Shown in pieces: positions 27,044 through 35,457 of a DNA stretch of 64,000 nt. The notes below the pieces were generated by a model that had not been told where the DNA came from, did no database searches, and worked only from the letters and a program-made list of their open reading frames with translations. The DNA lies in NCBI GenBank assembly GCA_964517265.1, contig CAZFBS010000001.1, positions 1 to 64,000 of the forward strand, given 5' to 3'. This DNA is from REEP01 sp964517265. Lineage in GTDB: Bacteria; Pseudomonadota; Alphaproteobacteria; Rhodospirillales; Defluviicoccaceae. A program made the translations under genes and the position numbers. Numbering within the stretch: the first letter of the stretch is position 1; every line of letters starts with the position of its first letter.

Positions 27044-27535
27044 ATGACCGAACTAAAGATGACGCGGGTAAGGAAAGGGCGGGCACCGACTCCTTCGACA
27101 CGGTTTGAACGGCTTCCTCCCGGCACGCCCAACCCGGTAGACGTCCACGTGGGGGGGCGGGTACGGCTTCGTCGAACCTTGCTCGGGCTCAGCCAGGAAA
27201 AGCTGGGGGAGGCGGTCGGCCTGACCTTTCAGCAGATCCAGAAGTACGAGCGCGGTGCGAACCGGATCGGGGCCTCGAGATTGTTCGAGTTCAGCCGTAT
27301 TCTGGAGGTGCCGGTCTCGTTCTTTTTCGACGACATGCCCGAAGGGCAGGCAGTGGTAGATGGTCGCATTGCCTGGGGGCTGGCGGATCAACCGCAAGCG
27401 CCCTTGGAGCCTGATCCTTTGACGCGGCGCGAAACGTTGGAGTTGGTGCGGGCATATTATCGGATCGGGGATCCCTCTGTGCGCCGGCGCCTGTTTGAGT
27501 TGACCAAGTCTCTCGGCAACGGGGAAGAGGCATAA
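27044..27535 (+). CDS. XRE-family transcriptional regulator
   Basis: A 163-residue helix-turn-helix regulator of the Cro/CI type. The HTH lies near residues 38-90 (VRLRRTLLGLSQEKLGEAVGLTFQQIQKYERGA in two stretches), followed by SRLFEFSRILEVPVSFFFDD, and a C-terminal helical part (LELVRAYYRIGDPSVRRRLFELTKSL). This type is found before metK in many Alphaproteobacteria; its effector is unknown. ATG at 27044 follows a purine-rich AGAAGAAAAAA stretch. The N-terminal tail is basic. Self-regulation through the repeat at 26901-26939 is possible. Confidence 0.9.
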   Translation: MTELKMTRVRKGRAPTPSTRFERLPPGTPNPVDVHVGGRVRLRRTLLGLSQEKLGEAVGLTFQQIQKYERGANRIGASRLFEFSRILEVPVSFFFDDMPEGQAVVDGRIAWGLADQPQAPLEPDPLTRRETLELVRAYYRIGDPSVRRRLFELTKSLGNGEEA

Positions 27536-27770
27536 GAAACCGGTAAGGGGGATTTGGGCTTTACCCCCGTCAGCATGCTTGTTGACGGCAACCCTAATCG
27601 TTGTCAAAACCAATCCTGGCGCAGTGGCCCGCATTTGATGCCATGGCTGAGACGGCCCACCTAGTGACCGGCCTCGGTGGTGCGGGTAGCGAGCGTGTCC
27701 CTATGTGCGTCGTGATCGTAGGTACGCCGCGCTGGGTCAATTTTCCCACTCATTCGCCTGAGGCAGCCCT
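27536..27770 (+). promoter_or_regulatory. metK leader with alternative hairpins
   Basis: The 235 bases before metK carry no convincing gene. Near the 5' end, CCGTCA (27567-27572) pairs perfectly with TGACGG (27583-27588). An alternative helix pairs TTGA plus CAAC (27582-27592, with a CGG bulge) with GTTGTCAA (27600-27607), using the same bases. A GGGGG/CCCCC pairing (27547-27551 with 27564-27568) also competes. Mutually exclusive helices before an S-adenosylmethionine synthase gene suggest a regulatory leader, but I do not recognise any known SAM or SAH riboswitch class. Confidence 0.35.
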
Positions 27771-28943
27771 GTGCATAGCGTTTGGAAGAAAGACTACGTT
27801 TTCACCAGCGAATCGGTATCGGAAGGACATCCTGACAAGGTTTGTGACCGGATCTCCGACGCGATCGTCGATGCGTTTCTGACCGAGGATCCACAGGCTC
27901 GCGTTGCCGTGGAAACCCTATGCACCACCAATTTCGTCGCCTTGGCAGGCGAGGTGCGCGGTCCGGACACCCTGACGCACGATCGGCTCAAGGAAATCGC
28001 CCGCCACGCCGTGCGGGAAATCGGATACGAACAGCACGGCTTTCACTGGAAAGATCTGGAAATTATCTCGCACGTGCATTCGCAGTCGGCGGATATCGCG
28101 CGCGGTGTTGATGCCTTCGGCAACAAGGACGAAGGGGCTGGCGACCAGGGAATCATGTTCGGGTATGCGTGTCGGGAAACCGACGTCCTGATGCCCGCGC
28201 CCATTTATTTTGCCCACGCGATGTTGAAGTCGCTGGCTGAGGCGCGTCATTCCGGGGCCGAGCCGCACCTTGGTCCCGACGCCAAAAGTCAGGTGTCGCT
28301 TCGCTATGTGGATGGTGTCCCTGTCGGGGCCACCGCAGTGGTCGTCTCAACACAGCATTCCGATCGGATCTCGGTGGACGAGGTTCGCGAGATTGTCCGT
28401 CCTCATGTTGTCAACGTTCTGCCGGACGGATGGATGTGTCCGGAGGACCGGTTTTATGTCAATCCGACGGGGCGCTTCGTGATCGGCGGTCCCGATGGCG
28501 ATTCTGGACTGACGGGACGCAAGATCATCGTCGACACCTACGGCGGTGCCGCTCCTCATGGCGGGGGCGCTTTTTCCGGCAAGGACCCCACCAAGGTCGA
28601 CCGCTCTGGAGCGTATGCCGCCCGCTATCTCGCCAAGAACGTAGTGGCGTCCGGGCTGGCCGATCGGTGCACGATTCAGTTGTCCTATGCGATCGGCGTT
28701 GCGCATCCGATCTCCGTTTATGTGCAGACGGATGGCGCGCAAGTGGACGAAGACAGACTCTCCGAGGTTCTGCAGCAGATGATGGATTTAACGCCGCGGG
28801 GCATTCGCATGCACCTTGGGTTGAACCGACCGATTTACGCACGAACGGCCGCATACGGTCACTTCGGCCGGCACCCCGAGCCGGATGGCGGGTTCTCTTG
28901 GGAACTCACCGATCTTGCCGACCAACTGAGAGGCGCTTTCTAG
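27771..28943 (+). CDS. metK: S-adenosylmethionine synthase
   Basis: Makes S-adenosylmethionine from methionine and ATP. The 390-residue protein has FTSESVSEGHPDKVCDRISDA at the N-terminus, the ATP-binding signature GAGDQGIMFGYA (about residues 124-135) and GGGAFSGKDPTKVDRS (about residues 263-278). The start is GTG at 27771, preceded by GAGG about 8 bases upstream. The product feeds MiaB, TrmB and other methyltransferases here. trmB begins about 60 bases further on. Confidence 0.97.
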   Translation: MHSVWKKDYVFTSESVSEGHPDKVCDRISDAIVDAFLTEDPQARVAVETLCTTNFVALAGEVRGPDTLTHDRLKEIARHAVREIGYEQHGFHWKDLEIISHVHSQSADIARGVDAFGNKDEGAGDQGIMFGYACRETDVLMPAPIYFAHAMLKSLAEARHSGAEPHLGPDAKSQVSLRYVDGVPVGATAVVVSTQHSDRISVDEVREIVRPHVVNVLPDGWMCPEDRFYVNPTGRFVIGGPDGDSGLTGRKIIVDTYGGAAPHGGGAFSGKDPTKVDRSGAYAARYLAKNVVASGLADRCTIQLSYAIGVAHPISVYVQTDGAQVDEDRLSEVLQQMMDLTPRGIRMHLGLNRPIYARTAAYGHFGRHPEPDGGFSWELTDLADQLRGAF

Positions 28944-29002
28944 CCGAGGGCAGTTCCATCGCTTCCAGTCGCCTGAAGCAGACGCCGCATCGCCTGGAGC
29001 CG

Positions 29003-29686
29003 GTGTTCTTTGGCCGCCGTCATGGTCGCCGACTCCGGCCGGGGCGAAGCGAGCGTCTTGACACCCTGCTGCCCCGGCTTCGCGTGGCTCTTCCTCCGGA
29101 AGGCAGCCGGCTCAACATGGCGAGCTTATTCACGCCGCCCGTGATGGATGTATGGCTCGAAATCGGTTTCGGCGGCGGCGAGCATCTGGCCGCGCTGGCG
29201 GCTGAACATCGCGGGATTGGGTTCATCGGCTGCGAGCCCTATGTCAACGGGATCGCCAATTTCCTTGTCCTTGTCGAGCGGCTCGGCCTCGGCAATGTGA
29301 GGATCTTCGATGACGATGCGCGGCTGATACTGGACCGGTTGCCGGAGGCCAGTATCGGGCGTGCGGCGCTGTTGTTTCCCGACCCCTGGCCGAAGAAGCG
29401 GCATGCCAACCGCCGTTTCATCTGTCGAGAAACACTCGATGCGCTGGCGCGGAGTCTTCGGAACGGGGCCGAACTCCGAATCGCGACCGATCAGCCGCTT
29501 TTGGTCCGCTGGACGCTAGCCGCCGTGATCGCGCATCCGGCGTTTCGTTGGGCGCCGCAGGGACCGGAGGACTGGCGATGCCGGCCGTCCGATTGGCCGT
29601 CAACACGGTATGAGCAGAAGGCGATGGCCTGCGGCACACGATGCACCTATCTTCGCGTGGTTCGCCGCGACCGCGCGCAGGGATAG
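29003..29686 (+). CDS. trmB: tRNA (guanine-N7-)-methyltransferase
   Basis: Methylates G46 of tRNA with SAM. The product is about 227 residues, with the N-terminal FFGRRHGRRLRPGR, the SAM site LEIGFGGGEHLAALA (about residue 50) and the family motif LFPDPWPKKRHANRRF (about residue 125). No ATG is available in frame between the metK stop and the conserved region. GTG at 29003 with GGAG just before is chosen, but a CTG or a start inside metK cannot be excluded. It is followed by a leader/terminator region before rimP. Confidence 0.92.
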   Translation: MFFGRRHGRRLRPGRSERLDTLLPRLRVALPPEGSRLNMASLFTPPVMDVWLEIGFGGGEHLAALAAEHRGIGFIGCEPYVNGIANFLVLVERLGLGNVRIFDDDARLILDRLPEASIGRAALLFPDPWPKKRHANRRFICRETLDALARSLRNGAELRIATDQPLLVRWTLAAVIAHPAFRWAPQGPEDWRCRPSDWPSTRYEQKAMACGTRCTYLRVVRRDRAQG

Positions 29687-29705
29687 AACGACAAGGGATT
29701 ATGTC

Positions 29706-29733
29706 TTGTTTGTGCGGTCTGGCGGGCTATATT
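29706..29733 (+). promoter_or_regulatory. Candidate promoter upstream of the rimP-nusA-infB operon
   Basis: TTGTTT (29706-29711), a 16-base spacer and TATATT (29728-29733). The predicted transcript start is near 29740, so transcripts would enter the hairpin-terminator module at 29740-29820 before rimP. Confidence 0.45.
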
Positions 29734-29739
29734 CATGGT

Positions 29740-29820
29740 GTCGAGTCAACAAAGACTCGGTCTCGTTGGGCCTCGATGACAATGAGGTTTTGATGGGGCG
29801 GGCCACTGGCCCGCCTTTTT
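29740..29820 (+). ncRNA. Structured leader or small RNA ending in an intrinsic terminator
   Basis: From the predicted transcript start near 29740 the RNA would hold a 6-bp hairpin CGAGTC/GACTCG (29742-29747 and 29754-29759, loop AACAAA), a short CCTC/GAGG helix around 29771-29787, and a perfect terminator hairpin with a run of five T ending at 29820. It may be a small RNA of about 80 bases or the attenuated leader of the rimP operon. No family name is recognised. Confidence 0.4.
29797..29820 (+). terminator. Rho-independent terminator before rimP
   Basis: GGCGGGCC (29797-29804), loop ACT, and GGCCCGCC (29808-29815) form a perfect 8-bp GC stem followed by TTTTT (29816-29820). It ends 42 bases before the rimP ATG. 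It could end the metK-trmB transcript, or act as an attenuator for the operon promoter at 29706-29733. Confidence 0.85.
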
Positions 29821-29862
29821 CGTTGATCGACGGCGTATCCTGGTGCGGCGGCGGGAGAAGGG

Positions 29863-30396
29863 ATGGTTGGGGAGACCGATCTCACGGACCGGATTGGAAG
29901 GCTTCTCGAACCGGTGACGGAAGCAATGGGCTACGCGCTCGTTCGTGTCATGATCCTCGGCCAGAAGAAGCCGCGGCTGCAGATCATGGTGGAGCGTCAG
30001 GATGAACGTGCGATGACGGTTGATGATTGCGCCGAGGTCAGCCGTGCGATCTCAGCGGTGCTGGATGTCGAGGACCCGATTGCCGGAGCTCATGTTTTGG
30101 AAGTGAGTTCTCCCGGCATCGATCGGCCCCTGGTCCGCCTTGCCGATTATGACCGGTTCGCCGGGTTTGATGCGAGAATCGAGACGCGGCGCCCGATCGG
30201 CGAGCGGCGGCGGTTTACTGGACGGCTGTTAGGCACGGATGTGGACCAGGTCCGCATGCAGACGGAGTCTGGGGATGTCGAGGTGCCATACGCCGAGATC
30301 GCGCGCGCGAAGCTTCTTTTGACCGACGCGTTGATCGCAGCTTCGGGACCTCAAGCGAAGGAGACAGCAGGACGCGATGAGCCGCACACTGATTGA
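29863..30396 (+). CDS. rimP: Ribosome maturation factor RimP
   Basis: RimP helps assemble the 30S subunit. The 177-residue protein has the family N-terminal domain (GYALVRVMILGQKKPRLQIMVER and MTVDDCAEVSRAISAVLDVEDPI) and the motif HVLEVSSPGIDRPLVRLADYDRFAG, followed by the C-terminal SH3-like domain. ATG at 29863 is preceded by GGGAGAAGGG. It overlaps nusA by 20 bases and opens the rimP-nusA-ylxR-infB-rbfA-truB-rpsO-pnp operon. Confidence 0.96.
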   Translation: MVGETDLTDRIGRLLEPVTEAMGYALVRVMILGQKKPRLQIMVERQDERAMTVDDCAEVSRAISAVLDVEDPIAGAHVLEVSSPGIDRPLVRLADYDRFAGFDARIETRRPIGERRRFTGRLLGTDVDQVRMQTESGDVEVPYAEIARAKLLLTDALIAASGPQAKETAGRDEPHTD

Positions 30397-31981
30397 TACG
30401 GGGGCCGTCCATGCCCGCCCCGAGTTGCTGCAGGTTGCCGACACGGTGGCCCGCGACAAGAACATCGATCGCGACGAGGTGCTGGAAGCCATGGAGCAGG
30501 CCATTCAAAAGGCCGGCCGCTCCAAGTACGGCCATGAGCATGACATCCGTGCCAAAATTGATCGTAACTCCGGCGAAATTACGCTTGCGCGCTATCTGGA
30601 GGTTGCGGAGACGGTAGAGAACGAAGCGACTCAGGTGACGGTCGCCTGGGCGAAACGTCGCTATCCAGACGCGAAGCTGGGAGACATCCTGGTGGATCCC
30701 TTGCCGCCGATTGATTTCGGAAGGATCGCCGCGCAAACAGCCAAACAGGTCATCGTTCAAAAGGTCCGTGAAGCCGAGCGCAAACGTCAATTCGACGAAT
30801 ACCAAAGTCGGATCGGCGACATTGTCAACGGCCTTGTCAAGCGGATCGAGTTCGGTAACGTGGTTGTCGACCTTGGTCGTGCAGAGGCTGTTCTGAGGCG
30901 CGAAGAGGCGATTCCGCGCGAACATTTCAATCAAAACGACAGGGTTCGCGCATTCATTCTCGACGTGCGCGAGGAGGTGCGGGGGCCGCAGATCTTTCTC
31001 TCTCGCACCCACCCGCAGTTCATGGCAAAGCTGTTCGCCCAGGAGGTACCCGAAATTTACGACGGAATCATCGAGATCAAGGCGGTTGCTCGCGATCCAG
31101 GATCGCGTGCCAAGATCGCGGTGATGTCCCATGACTCCGGCATCGATCCCGTTGGTCCCTGCATCGGCATGCGGGGGTCCCGGGTGCAGGCCGTAGTTGG
31201 AGAACTTCAGGGTGAGAAGATCGACATCATCCAGTGGTCTGCCGATCCTGCCACTTTCGTCGTCAACGCTCTGGCTCCGGCGGAGGTTGCCAAGGTGGTC
31301 CTCGACGAGGAGGCGGGCCGGATTGAGGTCGTCGTGCCGGATGACCAGCTTAGTCTTGCAATTGGACGCCGCGGCCAGAACGTGCGTCTCGCCTCGCAAC
31401 TGACCGGCTGGGACATCGACATCCTCACCGAGGACGAGGAATCGCAACGCAGGCAGGAAGAGTTCCGGAATCGCTCGCAGACGTTCATCGACGCGCTCAA
31501 TGTCGATGATGTCATCGCGCACCTCCTCGTCACCGAAGGTTTTACCGACGTTGAGGAAGTGGCCTACGTGCCGATCGACGATCTGACCGAGATCGAGGGC
31601 TTCGATGAGGATCTGGCAACCGAACTCAGGGAGCGCGCGCGCACGTTCCTTGAAGCGCGCGACGAGGAATTTGCGCGCCGCCGGATCGAGCTTGGCATCA
31701 GTGACGAATTGGCGAATGTGGAGGGGCTGAAGCCATCCGTTGTCGTGGCGCTGGGCGAGAATGGCGTCAAGACTCTGGACGATTTGGCCGATCTGTCCGG
31801 TGAGGAACTGATCGAGATGGCGCCCGCCGGTGCGCTGACACGTGAGCGTGCCGACGAAATCATCATGGCCGCGCGCGCACACTGGTTTGACGAGGACCAA
31901 GACGCTGCGGCTGTCCTTGAAGCTGAACCAGTCTTGGCGGAGGCCGGTGCGGAAAGCGGTGAGAAGATCGGCAAGGAATAG
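30377..31981 (+). CDS. nusA: Transcription termination/antitermination factor NusA
   Basis: NusA binds RNA polymerase and RNA to control pausing, termination and rRNA antitermination. The 534-residue protein has the N-terminal polymerase-binding domain (about 1-130), an S1 domain (about 135-200), two KH domains (with GPCIGMRGSRVQAVVGEL and LSLAIGRRGQNVRLAS) and two acidic C-terminal repeats (about 370-505) ending in an acidic tail. ATG at 30377 lies 20 bases inside rimP. In related bacteria NusA also acts on its own operon leader, which makes the terminator at 29797 notable. Confidence 0.97.
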   Translation: MSRTLIDTGAVHARPELLQVADTVARDKNIDRDEVLEAMEQAIQKAGRSKYGHEHDIRAKIDRNSGEITLARYLEVAETVENEATQVTVAWAKRRYPDAKLGDILVDPLPPIDFGRIAAQTAKQVIVQKVREAERKRQFDEYQSRIGDIVNGLVKRIEFGNVVVDLGRAEAVLRREEAIPREHFNQNDRVRAFILDVREEVRGPQIFLSRTHPQFMAKLFAQEVPEIYDGIIEIKAVARDPGSRAKIAVMSHDSGIDPVGPCIGMRGSRVQAVVGELQGEKIDIIQWSADPATFVVNALAPAEVAKVVLDEEAGRIEVVVPDDQLSLAIGRRGQNVRLASQLTGWDIDILTEDEESQRRQEEFRNRSQTFIDALNVDDVIAHLLVTEGFTDVEEVAYVPIDDLTEIEGFDEDLATELRERARTFLEARDEEFARRRIELGISDELANVEGLKPSVVVALGENGVKTLDDLADLSGEELIEMAPAGALTRERADEIIMAARAHWFDEDQDAAAVLEAEPVLAEAGAESGEKIGKE

Positions 31982-31983
31982 GG

Positions 31984-32634
31984 ATGGGAATGCGCACGGC
32001 AGACGCTGACGGCGTGCGTCGCACGCGCAGCGAGCCGCTGCGTCGCTGTATTGTGTCCGGTGTCGTCCGGCCAAAGGAGGAGATGGTGCGGTTCGCTGTC
32101 AGTCCGGATGGCGAAGTCGTTGTCGATGTGGAGGAACGGCTGCCAGGGCGGGGATTTTGGTTGAGTGCCGATCGGGATATGCTTATGAAGGCGAGCGCGA
32201 AGCATGTGTTTGCGAAAGCGGCGCGCCGAGCGGTGCGTGTGCCCGACGATCTGGTTGATCGGGTCGAGCGAGCGCTGGTGCGGCGCTGCTTGAGTCTTAT
32301 CGGGCTGGCGCGGCGGGCGGGGCAGGCAGTCGTTGGCTATGAAAAAGCCCGCGAGTGGCTCAAGTCCGGGCGGAAGGGTATGGTTGTTGCGGCGGCTGAT
32401 GGAACTGCCGGCGGCCGTGCGAAACTGGCAGCTCTTGCGGATGGCCCGCCGATTGCCGTCTTGAGAGCTGACGAAATGGGCGCTGCCGCGGGACGCGATC
32501 GCGCTGTTCACATTGTCGTGTCACCGGGGAGGCTGGCCGATAGCCTGAAGCGGGATGCTGGACGCTTGGCAGGCTTCCGGCGTCCAAATGGCTGGGCGGC
32601 CAACTGCGCTGGTGTGGATGAGAAACACCTTTAG
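31984..32634 (+). CDS. YlxR-L7Ae fusion RNA-binding protein
   Basis: A 216-residue fusion typical of Alphaproteobacteria. The N-terminal DUF448/YlxR domain (LRRCIVSGVVRPKEEMVRFAVSP, about residues 18-90) is followed by a C-terminal L7Ae/L30e-like RNA-binding fold (LSLIGLARRAGQAVVGYEKA, about residue 100 onward). It sits between nusA and infB, 2 bases after nusA, as in most bacteria. YlxR-type proteins are thought to modulate transcription or ribosome assembly, but the role is not settled. ATG at 31984 is used. Confidence 0.9.
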   Translation: MGMRTADADGVRRTRSEPLRRCIVSGVVRPKEEMVRFAVSPDGEVVVDVEERLPGRGFWLSADRDMLMKASAKHVFAKAARRAVRVPDDLVDRVERALVRRCLSLIGLARRAGQAVVGYEKAREWLKSGRKGMVVAAADGTAGGRAKLAALADGPPIAVLRADEMGAAAGRDRAVHIVVSPGRLADSLKRDAGRLAGFRRPNGWAANCAGVDEKHL

Positions 32635-32639
32635 CCAAC

Positions 32640-35351
32640 ATGGTGCATTCAACGGATATGACGGAAAGCAAGGGCAGCGACGACAAGGGGCAGGGACAGT
32701 TGAATCGTCCCGGTAAGCTCGAACTGAAAAAGACCGTGGAATCAGGTCAGGTTCGGCAAAGTTTCTCGCACGGCCGTTCAAAGATGGTGCGGGTCGAGGT
32801 GCGCAAGAAGCGTACTTATGCTCCCGATGCGCGGGGGCGAATGGCAAAGGCCGGTCAAGAAGGTGAAGGTGGCGCTGCGCCTGCGAGGACAGAAGGTGCC
32901 GGGCGCGAGCGCGTCTCGGTGGGATTGACGAGCGCCGAGAAGGCGACCCGAGCGAAGGCGCTGCAGGAGGCGATCCGGGCGGACGAAGCGCAAATCGCAG
33001 CCGAGGAAGCGGCCGAGGCGGCAGCGGCAGAAGCAGCAGCGGCAGCGGCAGAAGCCGCGGCAGCGGAAGCCGCAGAAGCGGCCCGGGCCGAGGTGGAGGC
33101 TCCTGCACCTGAGGAGTTGTCGGAGGCAGTGCCGGGCGCGGAACCGGTGACGGAGGCAGAAGCAGAGGAGCGCGCGCAGCCGCCTGTCGCTGCGGAGCCG
33201 GGGGAGATCGGTTCGCCGACTCCGGTCGAAGCGGTCGCGCCGGAGAGGGAACCCGAAAGGGGGCCGGCGACGGGCAAAGAGGTCAGGCCGCAGGGCAAGT
33301 TGGATGAGCAGGGTGCTGCTGGCAAGGAGAGGCCGCAGCCTGCGCGGGTCGATCAGAAACCAGCCGAAGAAGTTGACGAGCAGGACCGTGCGAAGCGGCC
33401 GGGGATGCGCGCCGACGTTCGCAAGCCGGCGGCGGCACCCAGACGCGGAGAGCCGCGACGGCGTGCCGGCAAGCTGACGGTGACGGAGGCGCTTGAAGAC
33501 CGGGCCGAGCGCGTGCGCAGCCTAGCTGCCGTGCGGCGGGCCCGCGAAAAGGAGCGGATGAAGCAGCGGCTGCAGACCCAGACGGAAAAGGTCTTTCGTG
33601 AAGTGGTGATCCCAGAAACAATTACCGTTCAGGAATTGTCCAATCGAATGGCCGAGCGCAGCGCCGATGTGATGAAGGCGCTGATGCGGATGGGCGTCAT
33701 GGCGACGATCAACCAGTCCATCGACGCGGACACCGCTGAGCTTGTGGCGACTGAGTTCGGCCACAGCGTCAAGCGGGTCAGCGAGGCGGATGTCGAGATC
33801 GGCCTCAAGGGGGAGGAGGATGTCGAGGCGCTTCTCAAGCCGCGTCCCCCCGTTGTGACGATCATGGGTCATGTCGATCATGGCAAAACGTCGCTTTTGG
33901 ATGCCTTGCGCAGGACCGATGTCGCTGCTCACGAGGCGGGTGGCATCACCCAGCACATTGGCGCCTATCAGATCAGCTTGCCAGACGGACAAAAGATCAC
34001 GTTTGTTGACACCCCCGGCCACGAGGCGTTTACCGAAATGCGCGCCCGCGGCGCGAACGTAACCGATATTGTGGTGCTGGTCGTTGCTGCGGACGACGGT
34101 GTGATGCCGCAGACCATCGAGGCGATTCGTCATGCGAAAGCGGCGGGTGTGCCGATCATCGTTGCTATCAACAAGATTGACCGCCCGGATGCGGATCCGA
34201 CACGGGTGCGCAACGAGCTTCTCCAGCATGACATTGTTCTAGAGGAATTTGGCGGCGATACGCTCTCTGTCGAAGTTTCCGCCAAGGAAGGCACCAATCT
34301 GCAGAAGTTGGTCGATGCCATTCTGCTTCAGGCGGAGTTCCTCGATCTGCGTTCCAATCCGGAGCGCTCGGGAGAAGGGGTCGTGATCGAGGCGAAGGTG
34401 GAGCGGGGTCGTGGTTCGGTGGCGACGGTGCTGGTGCAACGCGGCACCCTTAAGGTCGGCGATATTTTCGTTGCGGGCAGCGAGTGGGGCCGGGTGCGCG
34501 GCCTGATGGATGCTGCCGGCGTCGTGCTTGAATCGGCGGGCCCCGGTGTTCCGGTCGAGATCCTCGGACTCAACGGGACTCCGGCTGCGGGTGATGATGT
34601 GGCCGTTGTCGATAGTGAATCTCGTGCGCGAGAAGTCACGGAATTTCGACGTCGCAGGCACCGCGACGCACGCACATCCGAGACTGCCGGGCGCTCCTCG
34701 TTCGAGCAACTGTTCGACCGGATCCGAGAAGGCCAAAGCCGGGAGCTCGCGCTGGTGATTAAGGCGGACGTTCACGGCTCGGCCGAAGCCATCTGCGGCG
34801 CGATCGAGAAGCTGGCGACTGATGAAGTGGGGGTTCAGGTTCTGCATTCCGGCGTCGGCGGCATCAACGAATCGGATGTGACGCTGGCAAGAGCGTCCAA
34901 TGCGGTGATTGTCGGCTTTAACGTCCGTGCCAATCCTCAGGCGCGCGAACTGGCCAAGCGTGATGGCGTCGAGATCCGTTACTATTCGATCATTTACAAC
35001 GTGGTCGACGACATGCGGCAGATCCTGACAGGCATGCTGGCGCCACAACTTCGGGAGAACATCCTTGGCTATGCGGAAATACGTCAGGTGTTCTCCATCA
35101 CCAAGGTCGGTAAGGTGGCCGGTTGTATGGTCACCGAAGGGGTCGTTCGGCGGGGTGCCAAGGTTCGCCTGCTGCGTGACGACGTTGTCATTCACGAGGG
35201 CGACCTCGCTCAGCTAAAGCGCTTTAAGGATGATGTCCGTGAGGTCAAGGAGGGCTACGACTGCGGCATCGTTCTTGCGAACTACCAGGATATTCAGGTC
35301 GGCGACAGGATCGAGTGCTTCGAAATTCAGGAGGTCGCTCGCCAGCTTTGA
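32640..35351 (+). CDS. infB: Translation initiation factor IF-2
   Basis: IF-2 is the GTPase that places initiator tRNA on the 30S subunit. The 903-residue protein has a long low-complexity N-terminal region (alanine/glutamate-rich, about residues 110-170, then proline-rich), an IF2_N domain (ITVQELSNRMAERSADVMKALM, about residue 325), and the GTPase motifs GHVDHGKTSLLDALR, GGITQHIGAYQI, DTPGHEAF and NKID, followed by the C-terminal fMet-tRNA-binding domains. ATG 32640 is taken; ATG 32658 is an alternative. It starts 5 bases after the previous gene. Confidence 0.97.
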   Translation: MVHSTDMTESKGSDDKGQGQLNRPGKLELKKTVESGQVRQSFSHGRSKMVRVEVRKKRTYAPDARGRMAKAGQEGEGGAAPARTEGAGRERVSVGLTSAEKATRAKALQEAIRADEAQIAAEEAAEAAAAEAAAAAAEAAAAEAAEAARAEVEAPAPEELSEAVPGAEPVTEAEAEERAQPPVAAEPGEIGSPTPVEAVAPEREPERGPATGKEVRPQGKLDEQGAAGKERPQPARVDQKPAEEVDEQDRAKRPGMRADVRKPAAAPRRGEPRRRAGKLTVTEALEDRAERVRSLAAVRRAREKERMKQRLQTQTEKVFREVVIPETITVQELSNRMAERSADVMKALMRMGVMATINQSIDADTAELVATEFGHSVKRVSEADVEIGLKGEEDVEALLKPRPPVVTIMGHVDHGKTSLLDALRRTDVAAHEAGGITQHIGAYQISLPDGQKITFVDTPGHEAFTEMRARGANVTDIVVLVVAADDGVMPQTIEAIRHAKAAGVPIIVAINKIDRPDADPTRVRNELLQHDIVLEEFGGDTLSVEVSAKEGTNLQKLVDAILLQAEFLDLRSNPERSGEGVVIEAKVERGRGSVATVLVQRGTLKVGDIFVAGSEWGRVRGLMDAAGVVLESAGPGVPVEILGLNGTPAAGDDVAVVDSESRAREVTEFRRRRHRDARTSETAGRSSFEQLFDRIREGQSRELALVIKADVHGSAEAICGAIEKLATDEVGVQVLHSGVGGINESDVTLARASNAVIVGFNVRANPQARELAKRDGVEIRYYSIIYNVVDDMRQILTGMLAPQLRENILGYAEIRQVFSITKVGKVAGCMVTEGVVRRGAKVRLLRDDVVIHEGDLAQLKRFKDDVREVKEGYDCGIVLANYQDIQVGDRIECFEIQEVARQL

Positions 35352-35457
35352 CTCCAGCCGCGTTGATGCCCAGTACCACAAACTCCCGTGCTTTCCCGTT
35401 GACCACGGTGTTAAAAAGGCGTGCTCAGCCCGACAGCGCGGTTGCAGAACAATTGTG

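Noticed and set aside
27601..27770. Known SAM or SAH riboswitch upstream of metK
   Set aside because: I could not match the conserved core of any SAM or SAH class by eye; only the alternative hairpins further upstream are reported.
28430..29002. Extension of trmB upstream through metK
   Set aside because: The frame is open but the added residues are arginine/serine-rich with no family similarity and read out of phase through the metK gene.
29735..29779. A 14-codon leader peptide before the rimP terminator
   Set aside because: Its ATG lies only 2 bases after the -10 box and upstream of the predicted transcript start, so it would not be in the RNA.
30215..32074. A 619-codon open frame antisense to nusA
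   Set aside because: It mirrors the nusA codon pattern, has no family motif, and high GC makes long antisense frames common here. The same holds for the long antisense frame at 21120-22445 over miaB.
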